Origin: Streptomyces sp. 2131.1
Lineage (GTDB): Bacteria; Actinomycetota; Actinomycetes; Streptomycetales; Streptomycetaceae
NCBI RefSeq assembly: GCF_900105515.1
Contig: NZ_FNSY01000001.1
Coordinates: 6,932,001 to 6,996,000, forward strand
Direction: 5' to 3'
DNA length: 64,000 nucleotides
Part shown: piece by piece, positions 44,761-52,094 of the stretch
How the letters are laid out: each line of letters opens with the position of its first letter
Numbering within the stretch: the first letter of the stretch is position 1
Made by a program: the position numbers and the translations under genes
Notes under the pieces: model-generated
Told to the model about the DNA's origin: nothing
Seen by the model: the letters and a program-made list of their open reading frames with translations, nothing else
The model's database searches: none

Positions 44761-45366
44761 TCACACGGCGGCCAGCAGTGGACGCAGTGGGCCGCCCTTC
44801 AGCCGCACGGCAATCGCGTCCTGCCTGCGCCGTACCGGCCAGGTGCTGAGGAAGGCGACCAGAGCGCCGACAAGGAGCCCGCCCAGGACGTCATGCGGGT
44901 AGTGCGCGCCGACCCACACTCGGGATGCCGCCATCGGAATCGCTGCGGCAAGGGCGATGATGCCCAGTCGGCGGGATACGAGCAGGAGCGCGACAGCTGC
45001 CGCGGAGGCGAGGGCCGCGTGGTTGCTGGGGAAGGACCAGTCACCGGGCGCCGGGCACGCTTCGAGGGTGGCCACGTGCAGTTGGTCGCATGGCCGGTCC
45101 TCGTGAACGGCGAGTTTGAGGAGGCAGTTCACACCGTAGGCGAGGACGGTGACCAGAGGGACGGCCAGCGCGGTGACCGCGGTCGGTGTCCCCGCTCGGC
45201 GGGCCTGCCACCAGGCGACGAGCATCAGCAGCGCGAACACTCCCAGCCCGTATGCCGACCAGCTGGTGATCAGGCTGTCGACCCATCCGGGCGCCCGGTC
45301 GGCAAGGTCAGTGATCTTCAGGTAGGCGGAGCCGTCGATGGCCGAACCGTCATAGGCGAGTTGCAT
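44761..45366 (-). CDS. PAP2-family membrane phosphatase
   Basis: 201 residues, with about five hydrophobic helices. All three PAP2 motifs are present: KLAVHEDRP (motif 1, Lys84 to Pro92), FPSNHA (motif 2, residues 112-117; Asn replaces the usual Gly), and SRVWVGAHYPHD (motif 3, Ser148, Arg149, His155, Asp159). It would dephosphorylate a lipid phosphate such as undecaprenyl pyrophosphate or phosphatidate at the outer membrane face. Its ATG overlaps the DedA stop codon (ATGA), so the two are translationally coupled and likely act in the same lipid-recycling step. Confidence 0.88.
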   Translation of the reverse strand: MQLAYDGSAIDGSAYLKITDLADRAPGWVDSLITSWSAYGLGVFALLMLVAWWQARRAGTPTAVTALAVPLVTVLAYGVNCLLKLAVHEDRPCDQLHVATLEACPAPGDWSFPSNHAALASAAAVALLLVSRRLGIIALAAAIPMAASRVWVGAHYPHDVLGGLLVGALVAFLSTWPVRRRQDAIAVRLKGGPLRPLLAAV

Positions 45367-46034
45367 CAGACGTTCTCATTCCGTTGCTTGGCGGCTCGTC
45401 GGGAGCGGAGCAGTTCGGCTGCGAGCGGGAGCAGGGACACAGCGATGATCATGGCGATGACCGGCAGCAGGTAGCGGTCCACGTCGGGGACGGAGGAGCC
45501 GAGGGCATAGCCCGCCAGTACCAGGCCGACCGTCCAAACCAGGCCACCCGCGGCCTGCCAGAGGGTGAAGACCCGGACGGGGACGTTGGGCGCCCCGGCG
45601 AGCGGGTTCAGGACCGTTCGTACGACGGGGACGAAGCGGGCCAGCACGATCGCCTTGGCGTGGCCGTAGCGCTCCAGTAGTACTTCGGCGCGCTCGGCGC
45701 CCTCGTGCAGGCGTGCGGACCGGCTCCGGGAGAGGGCTGCCCCGCCTGCACGTCGCCCGATGAAGTAGCCGCACTGGGCGCCGGCCAGAGCTCCGGCTGC
45801 CGAGGCGGCCAGGACCCACGGCAGTGACAGCGTGGCAGGCTTGTCCGCGGTGCCCGCACACAGGAGGCCGGCGGTGAAGAGCAAGGAGTCGCCGGGCAGG
45901 AAGAAGCCGACCAGCAGCCCGGTCTCGGCGAACATCACCACGGCGATGCCCAGGACACCGAAGGCTGACAACAGCGACTGGGCGTCGAGGACATTCACCG
46001 CGAGCGAAGTCGTCGCGACGGAGTGTACGGCCAT
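45366..46034 (-). CDS. DedA/VTT-family membrane protein
   Basis: 222 residues. It shows the VTT/SNARE-assoc pattern: VVMFAETGLLVGFFLPGDSL (re-entrant loop with ETG and PGD), a GALAGAQCGYFIGRRAGG helix, the conserved RFVPVVRTVLNPLAGAPNV segment, and C-terminal hydrophobic helices. DedA proteins transport or flip polyprenyl phosphates and other phospholipids. Pairing with PAP2 suggests undecaprenyl-phosphate recycling for wall synthesis. It is divergent from a BlaI-type repressor, with a double palindrome between them. GAGGCCACC is upstream of the ATG. Confidence 0.88.
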   Translation of the reverse strand: MAVHSVATTSLAVNVLDAQSLLSAFGVLGIAVVMFAETGLLVGFFLPGDSLLFTAGLLCAGTADKPATLSLPWVLAASAAGALAGAQCGYFIGRRAGGAALSRSRSARLHEGAERAEVLLERYGHAKAIVLARFVPVVRTVLNPLAGAPNVPVRVFTLWQAAGGLVWTVGLVLAGYALGSSVPDVDRYLLPVIAMIIAVSLLPLAAELLRSRRAAKQRNENV

Positions 46035-46092
46035 GAGGCGGGTGGCCTCTCAATGAATGCGGGCAGGGGCAGCCGGGGCGGAACCCGGGCGA

Positions 46093-46125
46093 CTACAGTG
46101 CCGTAGACGGTCTACTGAACTGTAG
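46093..46125. promoter_or_regulatory. Double palindromic BlaI-type operator
   Basis: A 33-bp symmetric site: CTACAG, 4 nt, GTAGAC, G, GTCTAC, 4 nt, CTGTAG, centred on 46109. The TACA/TGTA half-sites match the BlaI/MecI/CopY recognition pattern (TACA...TGTA). It lies 26 bp before blaI and 58 bp before the dedA start, so it can repress both directions. Confidence 0.8.
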
Positions 46126-46150
46126 ACGATCCTGAGGCGAGAGGAACGCA

Positions 46151-46525
46151 ATGGCGGAGCACGCTGCCGAGCGCAGAGCGGCGGGGGAGCTGGAGGCGAG
46201 CGTGCTCGCGGCGCTGTGGGCAGCGGACGGCCCCCAGACCGCCGGCCAGGTGCAGGGCAGCCTCGCAGTCGAACTGGCCCGCACGACCGTGACGACGGCA
46301 TTGACCCGCCTCCACGAAAAGGGAGCCGTCGGCCGGGAGCGCTCCGGCCGCGGATTCGCCTACTTCCCCGTCCGCGACGCCCACGGCCTGACCGCGCAGC
46401 GTATGCACCACGAGCTCGACAAGGACCATGACCGCCCGACCGCGCTCGCCCGGTTCGTCTCCGACCTGGATCCCGAGGACGAACGCATACTGCGCGATCT
46501 CTTGGGAAACGGTGACGGGAAGTGA
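46151..46525 (+). CDS. BlaI/MecI/CopY-family repressor
   Basis: 124 residues with a winged HTH: GELEASVLAALWAADGPQTA, QVQGSLAVELARTTVTTALT, RLHEKGAVGRERSGRGFAYF. A C-terminal dimerisation helix follows (ALARFVSDLDPEDERILRDL). Paired with a membrane M56-type metalloprotease, as BlaI is with BlaR1, although here the sensor lacks a penicillin-binding domain. GAGAGGAACGC precedes the ATG. The stop overlaps the GTG of the protease gene. Likely autoregulated through the double palindrome upstream. Confidence 0.88.
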   Translation: MAEHAAERRAAGELEASVLAALWAADGPQTAGQVQGSLAVELARTTVTTALTRLHEKGAVGRERSGRGFAYFPVRDAHGLTAQRMHHELDKDHDRPTALARFVSDLDPEDERILRDLLGNGDGK

Positions 46526-47454
46526 TCACCGCCCTGCTCGTGCCCCTGTTGATGCCGCTCGCCGCACCAGTACTCGTCCGGCTGGTGGAGTACCGTCAGC
46601 GTCCCGCCGCTGCGATGTGGGCGCTGACCGCGACCGCGTGCGTGCTGGCGGTCGGCTGGCTCGCGGAACTCGGCGGTCTTCTGCTCACCGGCATGCTCAC
46701 CGTGTCGGCCCTGGCCCGCCTCGGCCACCTGATCCACCCCTTGAACGTCGCGCCCGCCGCCGTCGCCTACCCGGCCTCCGCGCTCGCCGTCGGGGCGCTC
46801 TTCATCTGTGCTTGCGCCGTGGTCCGGGCAGCGCTGCGTCAACTCCGCCAGTACCGCACCGCGCACGCGCAGCTGCGCGACGCACCTTTTGCGGGAGACC
46901 TGAGAGTGTTGGACCACCCCGAACCGGACGCCTACGCCCTCCCTGGGAACCCCGGGCGCATCGTGGTGACCTCCGGCATGCTGCGTACCTTGGACGGACC
47001 CGAGCGGGAAGCCCTCCTCGCGCACGAGCGGACCCACCTGGCAGGGCGCCACCACTACTTCCTCGCCGTCGGAGACCTGGCTACCCGCTGCCATCCCGCG
47101 ATGCGCGGACTGCGTGACGCCATTGCCCTGGCTGTCGAGCGCGTCGCCGACGAATCCGCCGCGACCGCGGTCGGCGACCGCACTCTGACGGCGCGCGCCA
47201 TTGGCCGCGCAGCCCTTGCCAGGAGGGTCGACAGCTCCACCCGGCCCGACTTCGCCGCAGGAGCTGCAGGCGGCCCGGTGCCTCAGCGTGTGAAAGCGCT
47301 GCTTCAGCCGGCGGCGACTTCTCGCAGGACCGCCGTTGCCGCGGCCGGCCTTCTACTTGCCTGCTCAGCCGTAACTGGCGGGGGAGCCGCTGTAGGTCTC
47401 GTGAGTCTGCATCACCATGTGGAGATCGCCCAGGGCGAAGGCCACGACGACTGA
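46522..47454 (+). CDS. M56-type membrane metalloprotease
   Basis: 310 residues. Three or four N-terminal membrane helices (ALLVPLLMPLAAPVLV, ATACVLAVGWLAELGGLLLT, AVGALFICACAVVRAAL) precede a protease domain with the zinc motif LLAHERTHLAG (HExxH, His168 and His172) and the third ligand region LAVERVADESAA. A last helix lies near residue 280. The actinobacterial BlaR1-like proteases without a sensor domain probably cleave their paired BlaI repressor after an envelope signal. The start overlaps blaI (GTGA), so the two are coupled. Confidence 0.87.
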   Translation: MITALLVPLLMPLAAPVLVRLVEYRQRPAAAMWALTATACVLAVGWLAELGGLLLTGMLTVSALARLGHLIHPLNVAPAAVAYPASALAVGALFICACAVVRAALRQLRQYRTAHAQLRDAPFAGDLRVLDHPEPDAYALPGNPGRIVVTSGMLRTLDGPEREALLAHERTHLAGRHHYFLAVGDLATRCHPAMRGLRDAIALAVERVADESAATAVGDRTLTARAIGRAALARRVDSSTRPDFAAGAAGGPVPQRVKALLQPAATSRRTAVAAAGLLLACSAVTGGGAAVGLVSLHHHVEIAQGEGHDD

Positions 47455-47460
47455 CCTGGC

Positions 47461-47489
47461 GGGCCGCGGCTCTACCGCCCCCGCGGCCC
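47461..47489 (+). terminator. Terminator after BlaI-M56 operon
   Basis: Perfect 9-bp stem GGGCCGCGG / CCGCGGCCC, loop of 11 nt, 7 nt past the protease stop. Confidence 0.65.
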
Positions 47490-47593
47490 TCTCGCCGTCG
47501 TCCATGCCCGGATTTCAGGTCGCCGACTCCGGTGTCAGTGACGAGAAGCTGAGCAACCGGACAGCGCTCGGTGTTCTGGCGTCCACAGTGGTC

Positions 47594-47809
47594 CCCGCCC
47601 CCGCCGACCGGCGCGGACACCGGCTACGCCGGGGCAGCCGGGGAGGCAGACCACCGGCCTTCGACCGTGGAACTCACAAGCGGCGCGACGCTGTCGAACG
47701 GTGCATCAACCGCCTGAAGCAGTGGTGCGGGATCGCCACCCGCTATGAGTAGACCGCCGCCGTTCATCTGGCCGGACTCCACGTCGCCGGTATCTCCCTC
47801 TGGTCTGCC
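47594..47809 (+). mobile_element. IS5-family transposase C-terminal remnant
   Basis: It reads GGRPPAFDRGTHKRRDAVER, CINRLKQWCGIATRYE, which is the DDE Glu region of an IS5-group transposase. A TAG stop then replaces a codon, and the frame continues TAAVHLAGLHVAGISLWSA. The N-terminal two thirds are missing. Confidence 0.8.
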
Positions 47810-47822
47810 CGATCCTTCGTCC

Positions 47823-48185
47823 TCAGACGTGACTGTGGACGTTGATGACACTTCCGTCGGGTGCCTGAACAAAGAAGCGTCGGATTCCCCATGGCTCCGT
47901 GGTCAGGGGAAAGACCACCTGGTACCCCCGGCGCTCGGCTGCGGCGTACGCGGCGTCAACGTCCTCGACTTCGACCGCCAGTGTCGATTGGGCGGTATGC
48001 GGGTCCCATGACTCTGCGGCAGGGGAGACCACGGTCATCTGTGCCGTCGGGTTACCGGGCGAGGCCAGCATCAAGAAGCCGGGCTCGTCCATGCGTACGT
48101 CCATGCCCAGGAAATCGCTGTAGAAGCTTCGGCTCTCTTCGATGTCCTGGCTGACGACGTTGGGCATGATGCGACGGATCGTCAT
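47823..48185 (-). CDS. VOC-family (glyoxalase/bleomycin-resistance fold) protein
   Basis: 120 residues with the two beta-alpha-beta-beta-beta modules of the VOC fold: MPNVVSQDIEESRSFYSDFL, GMDVRMDEPGFLMLASPGN and AVEVEDVDAAYAAAERRGYQ, VFPLTTEPWGIRRFFVQAPD, GSVINVHSH. Metal-ligand positions include the Glu of TTEPWG and the terminal His residues. It may isomerise, epimerise or dioxygenate a small substrate, or bind a toxic compound. ATG at 48185. It is surrounded by IS and integrase debris and is probably a survivor within a rearranged block. Confidence 0.8.
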   Translation of the reverse strand: MTIRRIMPNVVSQDIEESRSFYSDFLGMDVRMDEPGFLMLASPGNPTAQMTVVSPAAESWDPHTAQSTLAVEVEDVDAAYAAAERRGYQVVFPLTTEPWGIRRFFVQAPDGSVINVHSHV

Positions 48186-48908
48186 CCTCGCACTGTAGCG
48201 GAGGCACCGCTCCAACAGCTTGATCCAAATGAGAGACCGGTTCCTTTTGAGGTGGTTGATGACGAGGTGCTCGACCTGGACCGCGATGCCGACGGGGACG
48301 ACCGGCTTTCCGCTCAGCGCACGGACGCTGATGCGTTGGCGGAGCTCGCGGGCCGGTGGAGTGCGCGGTGACCGTGCGCCGGCTGGTCGTCCCGGGCACG
48401 GCACCGCTCGCGGTGACGGGCGAGGTGCTGGTGCTCAGCCCGGTACTGTCCGGGGGCGTACGGGGTGACGCTGGCCTGGTCAGCCAGACTGCGGGGGCCG
48501 CCGTATGGGCGCGCCCCGAGATGGAAACGGACTGGTTCGGCACGGTGCGCCATTCACTGTGCCGACAGAGTCGTGCCGCTGGTGTGAGCGGCCAGTCCTG
48601 GCTCCCCAGCCCGGAGAGTGCCGCGTCGAACTACGGCACGCGGCGACAGGCGAGGCCGAAACCACCTGACGCCCGGCGGCGCACTGGCACTCATCCGGTG
48701 TTCCGGCGAGCAGCCTCGGGCCGTGGTGGCCCCGCCGCCCCCAGGGCACGGGCACGTCACCGCCCCACCGGGCGCTGGCATTGCAGTTGCCGCCGCTCGC
48801 CCCTCTGTGTGGGCGGACGGGTGGCAGCGCCCGGGCATATGCGGGGTGGCGGGGCATTGACCATGCGGGGGTGGCGGGCGTTGGGCAGGGTGCCGTCCTG
48901 GGCTGCGG
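48186..48908. other. 720-bp region of probable gene debris
   Basis: A plus-strand piece (EVVDDEVLDLDRDADGDDRL, ALAELAGRWSAR) ends at 48371, overlapping a GTG for a second piece (TVRRLVVPGTAPLAVTGEVL, VLSPVLSGGVRGDAGLVS). This looks like two formerly coupled genes. The first lacks a start and the second loses coding character near 48550. No family recognised. Confidence 0.35.
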
Positions 48909-49160
48909 GCAGGCGTGTTCGTGCTTGCAGGGGGTTCCGTAGGGCCGTCCACAGGTGCCGAGGGACACCTTGCGGAGCTGGAAGTGCTGTTGGAAGTCAT
49001 GCCACTGCGCCGCAGTCGGCTCGCGGTATTCCTCCTGAGGACGTTCGGCCCGGCGCCGGTCTAGGAAGCCTCGGTAGCTGCGTACCAGGTCGTCCTTGAA
49101 GACGGCTAATGGTGGACTCGGGTATTGGAACTGTCCGAATGCCTCCGGTTCAGGGCTCAT
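48909..49160 (-). pseudogene. Tyrosine recombinase (integrase) C-terminal fragment
   Basis: 84 residues matching the Cys-rich tail seen in a group of large Streptomyces site-specific recombinases: VFKDDLVRSYRGFLDRRRAE, RPQEEYREPTAAQWHDFQQH, FQLRKVSLGTCGRPYGTPCK, HEHAC. The frame breaks immediately after the first Cys cluster, and the catalytic domain is absent from this strand. Confidence 0.65.
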
Positions 49161-49297
49161 GGGCCGCCCGGACCGGGGTGTTAGTCGCCGTGCGTGAACG
49201 GGCCAGGAATCGTTGTCCTCAACGACGATTCCACCTGGAGCCGATATGCTCCTGGTGATCACACACGGTGATCGTCGGTAGTGTTTGGGCTGTCGTC

Positions 49298-49877
49298 TCA
49301 CACGACCGATGCCCGGAAAGGATCAGCGGGAATGATCTCCGCCTCGTCGAAGAGCTGCTCCAACGCCTCATGACCCTGATTCCTGCGGAACTCCATTTCG
49401 GCGGCCGTCACAGGCAAGGTCCACAGGATGCGGGCGTGCCCCCCCGGGCAGCGGGCACTGTTCAAGGCCAGGTCCGTGGAGATAGGGCAGGCTGATCAAC
49501 AGGTGGTCGCAGTTCGAGCCCGGCACCCATGGTTCACCGATCGGCATGCCGTGCTCCAAGTCGAGCTGATGCCCACCGCGGTGGTAGTAGGTGATCATGG
49601 CCATGAGGTCGATAAACCGCTGGTCGCGGGCATGGGCGGTCATGACGAACTCAAGCCCATGGCCGTCCTTCTCCATCGCGGCCCAGCACCCGGCGGTCAC
49701 ATAGGCCCAGCTATCGCTGCGTGGACCGGGGCCGACAACGAGAACCCGTAGTTCGGGCACGACCTCGCGCCGTTCCGGGCCCAGGTCGCAGACGACAACC
49801 TCAACGCAATGCCCATCGAAGAACGCCCGGACATGTGACTCAACGGCCTCCACGGCCAGCAGCCTCGCATCACTCAC
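49298..49877 (-). pseudogene. SUFU-domain protein with a frameshift in a C7 run
   Basis: From GTG 49877 the frame reads AVEAVESHVRAFFDGHCVEV, SWAYVTAGCWAAMEKDGHGL, EFVMTAHARDQRFIDLMAMI, GMPIGEPWVPGSNCDHLLIS and LPYLHGPGLEQCPLPGG, the suppressor-of-fused fold. At the C-tract 49439-49445 the frame shifts. The other frame completes the domain with HARILWTLPVTAAEMEFRRN, EALEQLFDEAEIIPADPFRA. Apart from the one base it is full length (about 193 aa). SUFU proteins are often immunity proteins against polymorphic toxins. A recent mutation or a base-calling error in the homopolymer are equally possible. Confidence 0.78.
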
Positions 49878-49969
49878 CGCGCGATCATGCCAGACCCCAA
49901 TCGACCGGCCCGGCTTCTCACCCGGCGTCATGGTCCGTGGGGCTCGGCCGCGAATCCGTGACACCTCAG

Positions 49970-50280
49970 CATGCGGGCCTACCAGCCCCGAGGCCGGAGA
50001 CCGCCGCCCGCACGGACGAGGTCCTCGGGGTGAACATCGAGGACCTGGACCTCGCCGCCCGCCGCTGCCCCGTCAAAGCCAACGGCGCCCGGAGCAAGGC
50101 CCGCCGCCGCGGGCAAGGGCGGACTTCGTGTTGGAGACCCTCTACTGGGATGCGGGCACCGCCCGGCTCCCGCCCCAGCTGCTGCGCGGGCGTATCCGCA
50201 GCCCGGTGCTCGTCACCCATCGCCGCCCACCACCACGGCCGACCTGGCATGGGACGCTCTTCGTCAGCTGCGCGCACCGG
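49970..50280 (+). pseudogene. Tyrosine recombinase central fragment, multiply frameshifted
   Basis: In one frame RTDEVLGVNIEDLDLAARRC, PVKANGARSKARRRGQG, then in another RADFVLETLYWDAGTARLPP, QLLRGRIRSPVLVTHRRP. This is the start of a phage-type integrase catalytic domain of the same Streptomyces group as the minus-strand fragment at 48.9-49.2 kb. The Arg-His-Tyr tail is missing. Confidence 0.6.
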
Positions 50281-50340
50281 CGGCCGTGGTGCAAACCCGG
50301 CGCTCCGGGGTAGCCACCGGCTGGTGGAGAACGTAGGCCG

Positions 50341-50376
50341 CGACGCCCCGGGCCGATGGTGGGTCCTGGGGCGTCG
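50341..50376. terminator. Strong hairpin
   Basis: 12-bp stem CGACGCCCCGGG / CCTGGGGCGTCG (one mismatch), followed by TTAAT. Probably the terminator of the now broken minus-strand membrane-protein gene or of the integrase. Confidence 0.55.
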
Positions 50377-50412
50377 TTAATGTGGCGGACCGGAGCCGGC
50401 CCGTCTCGCATA

Positions 50413-50790
50413 TCAGGTCTGGCTGGTGTGGCGTCGAATGATGCGCAGGGCCGTCCAGGTGAGCAGTGCCACGATGCCGAGGACGAGAGCGCTCTGGGCT
50501 GCTTGGTAGGGCCAGTAGTCGCTCGGCTCAAGGGAGCCGATGGCGTAGGTGTCCTGTGGGAGGACGCGCTGTAGAACCGCAGGCCGAGGACGCCTCCGGG
50601 GTGCATGCCCTGGACGCGGGTCCAGGCTGGGAAGTCCAGCAGGAGGGCCCCCGTGAGCGCACCAGAGCAGCGGTGATCAGCCAGGTCGCCGCGGGCGCCG
50701 CGGGCGCCGCCACGATCGCGAGCCAGGTGTTGCGCAGTGCGGTTGTGGCCAGGGCGCCGGCTGCGATGCCGAGCAGGACGTCCGCTGACC
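50413..50790 (-). pseudogene. Degenerate small membrane-protein gene
   Basis: Recognisable pieces in two frames: DVLLGIAAGALATTALRNTW, LAIVAAPAAPAATWLITAAL near the 5' end and DTYAIGSLEPSDYWPYQAAQ, SALVLGIVALLTWTALRIIR at the 3' end. They would form a protein of about 130 residues with three hydrophobic helices. At least one frameshift separates them and no start is preserved. Family unknown. Confidence 0.5.
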
Positions 50791-50903
50791 GAGTCGCCCC
50801 GTATCAACGAGCGTGCACATCGGGGACGGACGGATGCCCCTCCTGCGCTGCCCGGTCTCGTATTCATCCTCTGGGACGGTGACGCTTCCAAGGACTTCGG
50901 CTT

Positions 50904-51662
50904 TCATCGGGCTACGAGGACCTGCACGCCGAGCGTTTCGAGCTGTTCGACCACGGGGTCGCGGGGATCGGCATCGGTGATCAGACCGGTGATCTTCTCC
51001 CAGGGCAGGACGCGGTACGGCGACGCCGTACCGATCTTCTCGTAGGAGGCGAGGATGTAGGTGTCCGCGGCCCGTGCGGACAGGGCGCGCTTCATCGCCG
51101 CCTCATCCACGTCTCCCGTGGTCAGCCCGGCCTCTGGGTGGACGCCGGTGACGCCGAGCAGGCACACGTCCGCCGTCACGTTCTGTGCGGCCTCGACCGC
51201 GGCGGCGCCGCATGTGACCGCCGAGTGTTTGAAGACGCGCCCTCCGAGAAGGAACAGCTCTGCTCGCGGGTGGTCGATCAGAGCCGAAGCGATCGTCGGG
51301 CTGTGCGTGATCACCGTGCATGCGAGGTCTTTGGGGAGCGCCCGCGCCACGGCGAGGGCGGTGGTACCGCCGTCCAGGATCACCGACCCGCCCGGCCGCA
51401 CCAGTGCCGCGGCCACCGCGGCGACCTTTGGCTTGCCGTCCGGGGCCAGTGCCTGCCGGGCGTCGTAGTCCACCACCGCGGGAGATGCGGGCAGCGCACC
51501 CCCGTACACCCGTTGGCACAACCCCTCGGCAGCCAGATCGCGGAGGTCACGGCGCACACTGTCCTCGGAAATGCCCAGTTCGGCGGCGACCTCCTTGGCC
51601 ACGATCTTTCCCTCGCGGGCGAGTAGGCCGAGCAGGTGGTCGCGCCGTTCAGCTGCCAGCAT
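50904..51662 (-). CDS. DeoR/GlpR-family transcriptional regulator
   Basis: 252 residues. The N-terminal HTH reads MLAAERRDHLLGLLAREGKI, VAKEVAAELGISEDSVRRDL, RDLAAEGLCQRVYGGALP. The C-terminal DeoRC sugar-phosphate-sensing domain has SVILDGGTTALAVARALPKD, CTVITHSPTIASALIDHP, ELFLLGGRVFKHSAVTCGA and TADVCLLGVTGVHPEAGLTT. ATG 51662 is chosen because AGGAGAG lies 6 nt upstream. It diverges from DUF4406 and NUDIX genes, with two tandem 10-bp direct repeats in the 48-bp gap. The ligand is probably a phosphorylated sugar or nucleotide derivative. Confidence 0.88.
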   Translation of the reverse strand: MLAAERRDHLLGLLAREGKIVAKEVAAELGISEDSVRRDLRDLAAEGLCQRVYGGALPASPAVVDYDARQALAPDGKPKVAAVAAALVRPGGSVILDGGTTALAVARALPKDLACTVITHSPTIASALIDHPRAELFLLGGRVFKHSAVTCGAAAVEAAQNVTADVCLLGVTGVHPEAGLTTGDVDEAAMKRALSARAADTYILASYEKIGTASPYRVLPWEKITGLITDADPRDPVVEQLETLGVQVLVAR

Positions 51663-51674
51663 CCGCACTCTCTC

Positions 51675-51710
51675 CTGTTCTTGCACGTTTCTGCATGTAT
51701 CTTAGCCGTC
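51675..51710 (+). promoter_or_regulatory. Leaderless promoter with direct-repeat operator
   Basis: Tandem 10-mers TGCACGTTTC (51682-51691) and TGCATGTATC (51692-51701) match at 8 of 10 positions and are in helical phase. -10 TATCTT (51698-51703) lies 7 nt before the ATG at 51711, with no Shine-Dalgarno, so the message is probably leaderless. DeoR/GlpR proteins bind such direct repeats; the adjacent regulator is the likely ligand-controlled repressor. Confidence 0.65.
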
Positions 51711-52094
51711 ATGACCGACAAGCCCCTGCTCATCCTCATCTCAGGTCCCTACCGCTCCGGCACGGACGGTGACCCGCAGGCCATGGCCACCAACCTCGCC
51801 CACCTGGAGTCCGCGGCGTGGCCCGTCTTCGCAGCCGGACACCTCCCGGTGATCGGCGAGTGGATCGCACTTCCCGTCCTCCGCTCCGCCGGCGCGGGCC
51901 CAACCGACGCCCTCGCCGACGAGGTGCTCTACCCGGCCGCCGACCGGCTGCTCACCCATTGTGACGCCGTACTGCGCCTGCCGGGCGAGTCCGCCGGCGC
52001 CGACCAGGACGTTGCCGTCGCCCACCGTCGCGGCCTGCCCGTCTACCACGACGTCTCCGAGATCCCGCGCCGCGCCCCGCAGGAGACCAGGTGA
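51711..52094 (+). CDS. DUF4406 protein (nucleoside 2-deoxyribosyltransferase-like)
   Basis: 127 residues: KPLLILISGPYRSGTDGDPQ, MATNLAHLESAAWPVFAAGH, LPVIGEWIALPVL, LLTHCDAVLRLPGESAGADQ, DVAVAHRRGLPVYHDV. The fold follows the NDT/DUF4406 pattern (GPY...N...A...G..P...D....G.S.GA..E...A...G.PV). The family includes nucleotide N-glycosidases and putative phosphoribosyl-transfer enzymes; the usual catalytic Glu position is replaced here by Asp in GADQDVAVA. First gene of an operon controlled by the divergent DeoR gene. The stop overlaps the NUDIX GTG (GTGA). Confidence 0.8.
   Translation: MTDKPLLILISGPYRSGTDGDPQAMATNLAHLESAAWPVFAAGHLPVIGEWIALPVLRSAGAGPTDALADEVLYPAADRLLTHCDAVLRLPGESAGADQDVAVAHRRGLPVYHDVSEIPRRAPQETR

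Noticed and set aside
46522..47454. Full BlaR1-type beta-lactam sensor
   Set aside because: The protein ends about 140 residues after the HERTH motif, with no penicillin-binding domain, so beta-lactam sensing cannot be claimed.
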